Positions 16,036-24,500 of a stretch of DNA of 64,000 nucleotides are shown here, piece after piece; the stretch's first letter is position 1, and each line of letters begins with the position of its first letter. Source of the stretch: Zoogloea oryzae (GTDB lineage Bacteria > Pseudomonadota > Gammaproteobacteria > Burkholderiales > Rhodocyclaceae). The position numbers and the translations under genes are program-made. Location of the stretch: contig NZ_BSPX01000007.1 of assembly GCF_030161255.1 (NCBI RefSeq), positions 33,093-97,092 on the forward strand. The letters run 5' to 3'. The notes under the pieces are model-generated. The model did no database searches. It was given only the letters and a program-made list of their open reading frames with translations, and was not told where the DNA came from.

Positions 16036-16080
16036 TTGAAAATCCGCGTGTCCGTGGTTCGATTCCGCGACTGGCCACCA
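16036..16080 (+). other. attachment site: 3' half of tRNA-Phe(GAA)
   Basis: The 45 bases start TTGAAAATCCGCGTGTC (anticodon loop with GAA, 3' anticodon strand, variable loop). They continue through a full T-arm (CGTGG-TTCGATT-CCGCG) and a 3' acceptor strand ACTGGCC, discriminator A and CCA. The 5' half (GGCCAGT..., D-arm, GCGGA strand) is absent: the preceding bases do not pair. This is what remains at the far end when an element integrates into the anticodon loop of tRNA-Phe. A terminator follows. Confidence 0.85.
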
Positions 16081-16091
16081 AAGATTCAAGT

Positions 16092-16122
16092 AAAAACGCC
16101 GACCCAAGTGGTCGGCGTTTTT
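16092..16122 (+). terminator. terminator of the original tRNA-Phe locus
   Basis: AAAAACGCCGACC, loop CAAGT, GGTCGGCGTTTTT, placed 11 bases after the CCA end. Confidence 0.85.
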
Positions 16123-16198
16123 GCGTTCACGCGGCTGAAATGCTGGGGCCAGTGGGCGCCGGGGGCGGTCGTGCCGCTGGCGCCCCGGGAACCGCGTC

Positions 16199-16906
16199 TC
16201 AATATTGCAGCAGCAGATTCAGATTGCTCGTGAAGTCCACGTCCGATACGAGTACCGGGGTCAGCTGGTTCGAGGTGTTGATGCGGTATTGCCTGGAGAC
16301 GGTCCGGGTGTGGGCGCCGGAGGCGCTGTAGTAGAGGCTGGTGACCGATACGAGGGCAGTGGTGGCAGTGTCGGCGGCGAGGCTGTAGGTGGTGCGCATG
16401 GTGCCGATGAGGCCGGTCCTGGTGCTGTCGGCGTAGCGGGTGGCGGTGAAGAGGGTGCCGAGGTCGCCGACGCGGGCGGCGGTCGGGATGGTGGGGGTGC
16501 CCTGGATCACCGTGTATTCGCTGGTGCTGGCGCTGCCCTTGGGGACGTAGTTGGTGTCGGTCCAGTCGGTGGCGGAGGATGCGAGAGGCAGCGTGATGCC
16601 ATTGACCACGACGCTGCCGCTGACGGTGGTGGTGCGCTGCAGGGCTGCGGTGCCTTCGAAAGTGCCCGCGGTGACGCTGCCGGCAGTTTCGATGCCGCTG
16701 CCGGTGACGGCGAAGCCGTTCGAGGTGCCGCTCACGCTGAAATTGCGTACGGAAGGCGTGACGAACTCGCTGCGCTGGGCGCTCTGCAGATTGAAGCTGG
16801 CATCGGATGCCACCGGTGCGGGGGTGTTGCCGCCTCCGCCCCCGCAGGCGGTGAGCGTCAGGGCGCAGGAGAAGGATACGAGGAGGGTTTTGTGCTGCGT
16901 GTTCAT
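16199..16906 (-). CDS. predicted outer-membrane lipoprotein, unknown function
   Basis: The 235-residue product begins MNTQHKTLLVSFSCALTLTAC, a lipoprotein signal with lipobox LTAC. A glycine run (GGGGG) after the Cys forms a flexible tether. The mature part is rich in Ser and Thr and strongly beta-like, with alternating strands, ending NLNLLLQY. No domain is recognised. ATG 16906 fits the signal peptide; an upstream start would add 11 residues before it. The gene stands alone at the first position outside the integrated element. Confidence 0.8.
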   Translation of the reverse strand: MNTQHKTLLVSFSCALTLTACGGGGGNTPAPVASDASFNLQSAQRSEFVTPSVRNFSVSGTSNGFAVTGSGIETAGSVTAGTFEGTAALQRTTTVSGSVVVNGITLPLASSATDWTDTNYVPKGSASTSEYTVIQGTPTIPTAARVGDLGTLFTATRYADSTRTGLIGTMRTTYSLAADTATTALVSVTSLYYSASGAHTRTVSRQYRINTSNQLTPVLVSDVDFTSNLNLLLQY

Positions 16907-16973
16907 GATGTTAGGGCCGCCGGTGAGTGATTGGGTCAATCCAAAATGATACTTTCCAAATGGGATTTATGGC

Positions 16974-16991
16974 GAAACGCATATGCATTTC
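16974..16991. promoter_or_regulatory. near-perfect 18-bp palindrome between divergent genes
   Basis: GAAACGCATATGCATTTC differs from its reverse complement at only one base pair. It lies 68 bases upstream of the lipoprotein start, in the AT-richer part of a 435-base gap (16907-17341) that otherwise shows no gene. It could be a regulator site. Confidence 0.35.
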
Positions 16992-17341
16992 GAGGTATTT
17001 GCGCTGCCCGAACTGGTCGCCCTGATGGATGTGGGCAGGGTGACCAGCGGCGCCCGCCCGATCCTGCCAAATCCGGTCGGCCGCGCCCGGTTTTCTTCCC
17101 TTTGTAGCGGCGGTTGCCGGACGGCTTGCGCCGGTGGCTGTGTTGCCTTGCCCCCTGATCTGGTGCGGATATCCGGCCTGCCTGCGGCTGCCGGAGCGCT
17201 CTCCGACGCTCGGCGGGGCCGCTCAAGTTGCTCCCGATTTTGCCGTACAGGCAGATGGACCAGAAATGGCGCAATGGCAGTGAGTTGCCGTTCCGGGAGG
17301 TCACTGCCGTTCCGGGACTGAGAGGGGTAAAGGTAGGGATC

Positions 17342-18676
17342 GTGTTTTGTGGAAAGTTGAAGGCGCAGCTCGAGGCAGCGGAGGCGAGGCTGGTCGAGCA
17401 GATGGCGGTCAGCCGCGCGCTGGATCGTTCTTCGGCGGTCGTCGAGCTGAGCCCGGACGGCCTGGTGCTCTCGGCCAACGACAACTTCTGCGCGGTGATG
17501 GGCGTCCGCCGGGACGACATCGTCGGCCAGAAACACGCCAGCCTGTGCGACGACGACTATGCGCGCAGCGCGGCCTACCAGCAGTTCTGGGCCGATCTGC
17601 GCGCTGGCAAGTATTTTCAGGGACGTTTCCGGCGGCGCCACGGCTCGGGCCGCGTCGTCTGGCTGGAGGCGACCTACAACCCGGTGGCCGACGAGAAGAC
17701 CGGGCAGATCGTGAAGGTGATCAAGTTTGCCGCCGATGTGACCCGGAGCGTCGAGGAGGCGGCCCGGATGACGGCGCTGGTGAAGGCGATCGAACGGTCG
17801 ATGGCGGTGATCGAGTTCGCCCCGGATGGCACCATCCTGCGCGCCAACGATAACTTCCTGGGCACCATGGGTTACACCGAGCGCGAGGTCGTCGGGCGCC
17901 CGCACCGGATGTTCTGCCTGCCGGATCTGGCCGACAGCGTCGGCTACGAGAACTTCTGGCGCGACCTGCGGGCCGGGCGCTTCTTCACCGGGCAGTTCTG
18001 TCGGCTCAACAAGCGCGGCGATCAGGTCTGGCTGGAGGCGAGCTACAACCCGGTGTTCGACGAAGACGGGCGGGTGGTGCGGATCGTCAAGACGGCGTCC
18101 GACGTCACCGCCCAGGTGCAGCGCTATCACGCCGAAAAGGAAAGCACGGCGATGGCCTCGGCCGCCGCGCTGGAGACCGAGAAGATTTCCGCCGACGGCG
18201 AGGCGATCATCCTCGAGACGGTGGCCAAGATCCTGCAGATATCCCGGTCCGTGGATGACGCGGCGGTGCAGGTGGCGGCGCTGGGGCAGCGGACTTCCGA
18301 GATCTCGCTGATCACCAGGACGATCAAGGAGATCGCCGACCAGACCAACCTGCTGGCCCTCAACGCCGCCATCGAGGCGGCGAGGGCGGGCGAATCGGGG
18401 CGCGGCTTCGCGGTGGTGGCCGATGAAGTGCGCAAGCTGGCCGAGCGCACGGCCAAGTCCACCGAGGAGATCACCGGCATGGTCGTGGCGATCCAGACCG
18501 AGAACAACGCGGTGACGGCGAACATGAACGCCAACCTCACCGAGGTGGCGGCCGGCGTCGCCCTCGCCAACCGGGCCGGCGAGGCCATCAAGCTGATCCG
18601 CCAGGATGCCCGTCGGGTGGTGGATGTGATCCGCGACCTTTCGGAGACCGTCGGCGCCGATGCGCGTCCGGGGTGA
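17342..18676 (+). CDS. soluble methyl-accepting chemotaxis protein with two PAS domains
   Basis: This 444-residue chemoreceptor has no membrane segment, so it is probably cytoplasmic. A short N-terminal coiled coil (about 5-25) is followed by two PAS domains (about 25-145 and 145-265). Both contain the ANDNF and LEA-YNPV segments typical of aerotaxis-type PAS-PAC modules that can bind haem or flavin. The signalling domain follows, with the conserved hairpin tip IADQTNLLALNAAIEAARAG (about 350-370). It should pass signals to CheA via CheW. No CheR/CheB-tethering pentapeptide is seen at the C-terminus. GTG 17342 is preferred (start MFCGKLKAQLE; AGGTAGGG upstream), although the frame is open to 17228. 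A strong hairpin follows the gene. Confidence 0.9.
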   Translation: MFCGKLKAQLEAAEARLVEQMAVSRALDRSSAVVELSPDGLVLSANDNFCAVMGVRRDDIVGQKHASLCDDDYARSAAYQQFWADLRAGKYFQGRFRRRHGSGRVVWLEATYNPVADEKTGQIVKVIKFAADVTRSVEEAARMTALVKAIERSMAVIEFAPDGTILRANDNFLGTMGYTEREVVGRPHRMFCLPDLADSVGYENFWRDLRAGRFFTGQFCRLNKRGDQVWLEASYNPVFDEDGRVVRIVKTASDVTAQVQRYHAEKESTAMASAAALETEKISADGEAIILETVAKILQISRSVDDAAVQVAALGQRTSEISLITRTIKEIADQTNLLALNAAIEAARAGESGRGFAVVADEVRKLAERTAKSTEEITGMVVAIQTENNAVTANMNANLTEVAAGVALANRAGEAIKLIRQDARRVVDVIRDLSETVGADARPG

Positions 18677-18724
18677 TGCGGGAGGTGCGTTGAGGCGCGT
18701 CGTCGGCGGACGGCGTGGTTTGAA

Positions 18725-18758
18725 GCCAGAACGCCGGCCTGCGGGTCGGCGTTCTGGC
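18725..18758 (+). terminator. 12-bp hairpin downstream of the chemoreceptor gene
   Basis: GCCAGAACGCCG (18725-18736) pairs perfectly with CGGCGTTCTGGC (18747-18758). GTTTAGG follows. Confidence 0.75.
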
Positions 18759-18967
18759 GTTTAGGCGGGTGAAGCCCGGGCGCTTGTCGGCGGCGCCCGT
18801 CGTGTCGAGGACGTTGCTGCCTGATCGGCGGCCGAGGCCCGCGGCGCCGGCGAGCGGCATGAGCAGGGTGGTTGCCGGCGCGCCCTGCGGGTCATATCCT
18901 TCAGCCCCTCGCGTTGCCCCGGCTCCCGGCGGCAGGGCCGAGGCCGTAACGTGTGGAGTGAATCTGA

Positions 18968-19375
18968 ATGGCTGCCCCCGGTTTTTTCAATGTGGACGTG
19001 GATCGTCTGGATACCTGGACCCGTTATCGCAGCGGCTTGTGCAATGACTGCGCGGCCAACTGCTGCACGATGCCGGTGGAGGTGCGGCTGGCGGATCTGG
19101 TGCGTCTGGAGGTGGTGGATGCCTTCGAGGCGGAGCACGAGGCGCCCAAGCAGATCGCCCGGCGGCTCACCAAGGCCGGGCTGGTGGGGCATTTCAATTT
19201 CCGCAACAGCATCTTCACCCTGGCCCGGCGGGCCAGCGGGGATTGCCTGTTTCTGGATGCGACCACCCGCCGTTGCACGGTGTACGAGCGGCGCCCCGAC
19301 ACCTGCCGCAAGCACCCGCAGGTGGGGCCGCGGCCGGGTTACTGCGCCTACGGGCCGCGGGCGAAGGGCGTGTGA
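18968..19375 (+). CDS. YkgJ-family cysteine-cluster protein
   Basis: This 135-residue protein has the YkgJ-type cysteine pattern: CNDCAANCC near residue 25, GDCLFLD and RRCTVYERRPDTCRKHP in the second half, and a final GYC. The cysteines are thought to bind zinc or an iron-sulfur cluster; the role is not established. There is no signal peptide. A diverged second copy with about 90% DNA identity lies at 26864, so this stretch, including about 20 bases of upstream DNA, was duplicated around the secretion locus. The copy here keeps the complete C-terminus and is presumably the functional one. Confidence 0.9.
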   Translation: MAAPGFFNVDVDRLDTWTRYRSGLCNDCAANCCTMPVEVRLADLVRLEVVDAFEAEHEAPKQIARRLTKAGLVGHFNFRNSIFTLARRASGDCLFLDATTRRCTVYERRPDTCRKHPQVGPRPGYCAYGPRAKGV

Positions 19376-19763
19376 GGATCTGCGGTGGGCGCGGCGGGAC
19401 GGCAGGCCCCGCCCGCGCAGGATGAGCGCCGCGTCGAGCCGGCCCATGACTCAGGCCTTCCTGCAGGCAGGCCTGCCGGCTCGGGCCGGCTGCGCGCGAC
19501 CCATCGCCGTACCAAGACGCTGGCCTGATCGGTAGCCCGGCTCAGCGGCCGGGGCGCGAGGGGGCTGCGCTCGGTCCATGCCGCGGCAACAAGGCTTGCT
19601 GGCACGGCGGGCGCTGCGCTTTGGGGATGTCCGGGAAGTGGACTTGGGCGAAGGGGCTGTCGGAAGCCCCGCCGGGGCTTTGGATCCTTGGCAGCGCCCC
19701 GATTCGAGGGCCTGTCCCGGCGCGGAGCGGTAGCGCACCGCGCCGATTGTGGCTGGCGTGGGC
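19376..19763. other. intergenic stretch between convergent genes
   Basis: No gene seen. Around 19660-19680 an AGCCCC/GGGGCT hairpin could serve as terminator for the TpsB gene on the minus strand, but it lacks a T-run. Confidence 0.4.
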
Positions 19764-21425
19764 TCAGAAGGAATACGTGGCCATGAACCACAGCCTCGGG
19801 CTGCGGTCGCTGGTGTCGGCGGATGCCGGGCCGCCACGGGTGCGCCAGGCCAGGGTGCTGTCGATGCTCCACTGCTTGTAGTCGACCCGGACGCCCGCGC
19901 CGCCGCCGGCGATGCTGCGGCTGGTGCTGGAGGCGCTATCCCACGGGCGGGCGTTGGTGTCGCTGCGGCCGGCGTCGTAGAAGACGAAGGGGGTGTAGGG
20001 GCCGGCGAGATAGCGCAGCTCGACCTGACCCAGCCAGCCGCGGTCGCCCATGCCCTCGCCGAGCGGGTAGGCGCGCACGCCGTAGATGCCGCCGAGGCCG
20101 AAGCGCTCGGAGGAATCCAGGTTCTGGCTGGTCCATTGGGCCGAGTAGCGGCCGTACAGCGCGAAGTCGCCGGGCAGCTTCTGGATGCGGGCGATGTCGA
20201 GGTTGTACTTGTTGAAGTGGCCGGCGGTCTGGGCGGTGGTGGCGTCGGTGGTAGCGAAGGCGCCGTTCAGGTTGAGGTTGCCGCTCGTCCAGGTGGCCAT
20301 GCCGTAGGTGATGCCGCCGCCGCCAAAACGGTCGCGGTGGTCGAACTGCACGGCTACCGGCCAGCTGTTGCTGGATTTCTCGTTGACGGTGCCGGTGGCG
20401 CCGTAGCGGTCTTCGAGCTTTTTGTTCTGGTAGGCGCCGGACACCGTGACGTTGGAGGCCTGGGAGCGCAGCAGCGGGTAGCTCAGGCGCGCGGTGGCGG
20501 TCTTGGCGAAGCCGGTGGCGTCGAGGGCGGCAAACTGCCCGCCGAGCTGGTAGTAGTTGTCGCCGTAGCCGATCTGGCCGCGCAGGCCGGAGCCGCCGAT
20601 GGGGGCCTCGTAATCCACCGAGCCGAGCCACATGCTGTGGTCGCTGACCATGCCGCGCAGGGTCAGGCGGTCGCCGAAGAGCATCCGGCTGTTGGCGTTG
20701 AGGGTGGCCTGGAAACGGTGCTCGCCGGTGTAGCGGCTGCCGGCGTTGTCGATGCCGATCTGGCCGGAGTAGTTGGATTCACGCTCGACCTTGACATTCA
20801 GGTCGCCGGCGCCGGTCTGCTGGCCCGGGCTGATGACGGGCATGATCTTGATCCCCGGCTGGTTGCCGAGGATGAGCATGGCGCGTTCGAGCTCGGTGCT
20901 CTCGATCATCTCGCCGGTACGCAGGGGGCCGAGGAACTTCTGGCTGCCGCTGGCGAGCCAGGGGTCGGATGAAGTGGTCGTCGCGGTGCCGTAGCGCCCT
21001 TCGAGCACCTGAATGCGCAGCACGCGGTCCTTCATGTCCTGGGGCGGGATGACGCTGCGGGTGAAGGGGTAGCCCTTGCTGCGGTAATGGGTGGTGATGC
21101 GGTCGGCCAGCTCGCGCAGGCCGGCGAGGTCGAAGTGCTTGCCGGAGACGTCGCCGATGGCGGCGGTGAGGGTGGGCTGGTCGAACAGCGTGTTGCCGGT
21201 GATCGCGACGGTGTTCAGCGTCACCTGGGCGCCGCCGGGCAGGGTGACGGCGGCGCTGGCCGGCATCCGGATCTCGGGCACCTTGCTGGCGTCGGGCTGG
21301 GCCGCCGGGCGCTTCACCTCCTGGAGGATCTGGCCGGCGTCCGGCGCGGTCTGCGCGAAGGCGGGCAGGGACAGCAGGGCAAGGCTTAGGCTCGAGGGCA
21401 GGAGTCTGGTGGTCATTTTTTTCAT
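19764..21425 (-). CDS. TpsB outer-membrane transporter (ShlB/FhaC/HecB family)
   Basis: This 553-residue outer-membrane pore secretes the partner TpsA exoprotein. It has a signal peptide ending near SLPAFA, then a proline-rich linker. A POTRA-type region follows (about 65-150, with VTLNTVAITGNTLFDQPTL as the typical first strand and helix). A 16-strand beta barrel fills the rest, with the LGGIYGVRAYPLGEG segment close to the conserved motif of the large loop, and a C-terminal strand ending WFMATYSF. Length and layout are normal for FhaC homologues. It lies 90 bases downstream of tpsA on the same strand, so the pair forms one two-partner secretion operon. Confidence 0.95.
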   Translation of the reverse strand: MKKMTTRLLPSSLSLALLSLPAFAQTAPDAGQILQEVKRPAAQPDASKVPEIRMPASAAVTLPGGAQVTLNTVAITGNTLFDQPTLTAAIGDVSGKHFDLAGLRELADRITTHYRSKGYPFTRSVIPPQDMKDRVLRIQVLEGRYGTATTTSSDPWLASGSQKFLGPLRTGEMIESTELERAMLILGNQPGIKIMPVISPGQQTGAGDLNVKVERESNYSGQIGIDNAGSRYTGEHRFQATLNANSRMLFGDRLTLRGMVSDHSMWLGSVDYEAPIGGSGLRGQIGYGDNYYQLGGQFAALDATGFAKTATARLSYPLLRSQASNVTVSGAYQNKKLEDRYGATGTVNEKSSNSWPVAVQFDHRDRFGGGGITYGMATWTSGNLNLNGAFATTDATTAQTAGHFNKYNLDIARIQKLPGDFALYGRYSAQWTSQNLDSSERFGLGGIYGVRAYPLGEGMGDRGWLGQVELRYLAGPYTPFVFYDAGRSDTNARPWDSASSTSRSIAGGGAGVRVDYKQWSIDSTLAWRTRGGPASADTSDRSPRLWFMATYSF

Positions 21426-21514
21426 GGCATCAATGGGGTTGCAGTGGCGCGTGATGGACGGGCCCGGATCAGCTGGCGCCTTGCGGCGCGCGGCAGTCCG
21501 GGGCGGGGCTCGCG

Positions 21515-24500
21515 TTATTGCAGGCTGCTGAGTCCGTTGGTGTTCACGCCGCCGTTGATGACGAAGATGTCGGTGGGCTTGAAGGTGCCCCCGCTGAAGT
21601 TGTTGACGTTGATATCGTCGGCCGCGCGGCCGTTCGATGCGCCGCCGCTGCGGTTGTCCCGCGGGGCTTCGCCAGCGCTGGCCGTGGTGCCGTTGCCGTA
21701 CTGGCCGCCGGTGGTCGGGGCGACGGAGACGTAGTTCACCGTGTTTGGCGTGCCCGGCGGAACGGCGTTGCTGCCAAGGGCGGGCGTGCCCTGACCGGTC
21801 GGGCCGTTGCCGACCGCTACGTAGTTGAGGCTGTCAGGCGTGGCGACCGGCGGCGTGCCGGCCGGCAGGGCCGCGGTGTTGGTCAGGAACTGCTGCACCT
21901 GCACCGGCTTGGGCAGGTACTGCTGCGGATCGGACGGCAGGCTGTTGTTGATCGTCAGCACGCCGTCGGTGAAGGTGATGGCGTAGTTGCTGGCAGTCAG
22001 GCCCTGGGGCGTGATCGCGTAGCGACCGGCGCTGGTGGCGCCCTGGCTGTTGCCGCCGTAGCCGAGCGTGCCGCCCAGCACGGTGGCCGATTCGCCATTC
22101 ACGAAGCCGCTGAAGACGACCCCGTTGCCGCCAGCGTACGGCACGCCGTTGGCGTCCTTGCTGGCGTTGTTGGCGGTGACGCTGAGCGGGGCCGGGGTGA
22201 TGGTCAGCGCGGTGCCGTTGCCGGGCGCCTGGACGAACACGTAGTTGCCGTTGTTGGCGCTGAGGCCACCGCCGCTGATCCCGTGCCCGCCGGCATTGCT
22301 GGCCACGTTGGCGGCAGTGCTGAAGGCGAGGCTGCCGGTGGTGGCGCTGGCCAGCGTCTCGCCGCCCACGAAGCCGCTGACCGTGCCGGTGAAGGCCGGG
22401 TTGTCGGCGCCGTAGCTGCGGGATGTGGCTGCGGCGGTCAGGGTCAGCTGGGCCGGGGTGATGTTGGCGGTGAGGGGCGAGGTGACGCCGGTGATCTCGT
22501 AGTTGCCGGCATCCGTGCTGCCGAGGCTGAGGCCGCCGAGGTTGGCGGCGACGGCCTTGCCGGTGCCGACGTTCTTGGTGTCGAAGCTGCCGGTGGTGGC
22601 CGAGCCGTCGAGGCTGACCGCGTCGCTGCCCAGCACGCCGTCGAGGCTGGCGGTGCCGCTGAGGGTGGCGGCAGTCGTGGCGTCGTAGGTCTTGCTGTTG
22701 GCGGAGAGGCCGGAGATCGTCAGCGCGGCTTTGGTGATGGCGGCGGTGAGTGGCGCGGTGACGCCGGTGATCTCGTAGTTGCCGGCATCCGTGCTGCCGA
22801 GGGACAGGCCAGCAAGGTTGGCGGTGACGGCCTTGCCGGTGCCGACGTTCTTGGTGTCGAAGCTGCCGGAGGTGGCTGATCCGCCGAGGCTGACCGCATC
22901 GCTGCCCAGCACGCCGTCGAGGCTGGCGGTGCCGCTGAGGGTGGCGGCAGTCGTGGCGTCGTAGGTCTTGCTGTTGGCGGTAAGGCCGGAGATCGTCAGC
23001 GCGGCCTTGGTGATGTCGGCGGTGAGCGGTGCGGTGACGCCGGTGATCTCGTAGTTGCCGGCATCCGTGCTGCCGAGGGACAGGCCAGCAAGGTTGGCGG
23101 TGACGGCCTTGCCGGTGCCGACGTTTTTGGTGTCGAAGCTGCCGGAGGTGGCCGAGCCGGTGAGGCTGACGGCGTCGCTCCCGAGCACGCCGTCGAGGCT
23201 GGCGGTGCCAGTGAGCGTTGCGTCGGTGGTCGCGTCGTACACCTTGTTGTTGGCGGACAGGCCGGAGATCGTCAGCGCCGCCTTGGTGATGTTGGCGGTG
23301 AGGGGCGAGGTGACGCCGGTGATCTCGTAGTTGCCGGCATCCGTGCTGCCGAGGCTGAGACCACCGAGGTTGGCGGCGACGGCCTTGCCGGTGCCGGCAT
23401 CCTTGGTGTTGAAGGTGCCGGTGGTTGCCGAGCCGGTGAGGCTGACGACGTCGGTCAGCAGCACGCCGCTGAGGCTGGCGGTGCCGGTGAGCGTTGCAGC
23501 CGTCGTGGTGTCGTAGGCCTTGTTGTTGGCGCTGAGGCCGGAGATCGTCAGCGCTGCCTTGGTGATGTTGGCGGTGAGGGGCGAGGTGACGCCGGTGATC
23601 TCGTAGTTGCCGGCATCCGTGCTGCCGAGGCTGAGGCCGCCGAGGTTGGCGGTGACGGGCTTGGCGGTGCCGACGTTCTTGGTGTTGAAGGTGCCGGTTG
23701 CGGTACCGCTGACGGAGACCGAATCGGTCAGCAGCACGCCGTTCAGGGTCGGGGTGCCGGTGAGGGTGGCGGCGGTGGTGGCGTCGTAGGTCTTGTTGCT
23801 GGCGCTGAGGCCGGAGACGGTGAGCGTGGCCTTGGTGATGTCGGCGGTACCGCTCGCCAGGCTGTAGTTGCTGGCGATGCCGTTGCTGCCGTCGCCGAGG
23901 GCGAGGGTGCCGAGGGTGACCGCCTTGCCCGTGCCGACGTTCTTGTTGGCGACGGTGCCGCTGCCGGTGAGGGCGAGGTCTTCGCCGACGACCACGTTGT
24001 TCAGCGTGAAGATGCCCGAGGCGACGGTGTTGGTGGCGTCGTAGGTGCGCGAGCCGCTGAGGGTGACCGGGCGCTGGGTGATGCTGGCGCTGCCGGTGAG
24101 GGAGGTGCTGCCCGACAGGCTGTAGTTGCCGGCGTCGGTGCCGCCGAGGGTGATGCCCGAGACGTTGACGCTCCAGGTGCCGACGTTGGTGCCGGAGAAG
24201 GTGCCGGCGGTGTAGCTGAACACAAGGTTGTCGCCGCCGACGACGCCGCTCGCCGAGACGGAGGCGGTGTTGTTGCCGTCATAGACCTTGTTGCTGATGA
24301 CCGCGCTCAGGGGCTTGGGGGTGATGCTGTAGCTGCCGTTGCTGAAGTAGCCGACCGCGTAGGTGGTGCCGCCCGAGGTGTAGTTGAGCGGATCGCTTGC
24401 GGTGGGGCTGACCGACGGGTAGCTGCCGACGTTCTTGCTGGCGGTGACGAAGCCGAGGGCGCCCAGGTCGCCGGTGGCAAAACCGACCGGGCCGCCGAGG

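Larger units (their letters stand above)
1..16080. mobile_element. right-hand portion of an integrated element (ICE/genomic island)
   Basis: The block holds a tyrosine integrase, a restriction-modification enzyme, plasmid/ICE-type small proteins, a RadC-like protein, two paralogous winged-helix proteins and a DUF927-type ATPase. It ends exactly at a 45-nt tRNA-Phe 3' half whose 5' half is missing. No conserved housekeeping gene lies inside it, while ordinary chromosomal genes follow. The left boundary, where an intact tRNA-Phe would be expected, is outside the window. The integrase is about 10 kb inside the right end, so two elements in tandem are also possible. The limits are inferred. Confidence 0.65.

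Noticed and set aside
16036..16080. A complete tRNA gene
   Set aside because: Only the 3' half is present; there is no 5' acceptor strand, D-arm or 5' anticodon strand upstream.
22463..23839. Repeats as a satellite or CRISPR
   Set aside because: They are coding YDG-type modules with the reading frame kept.
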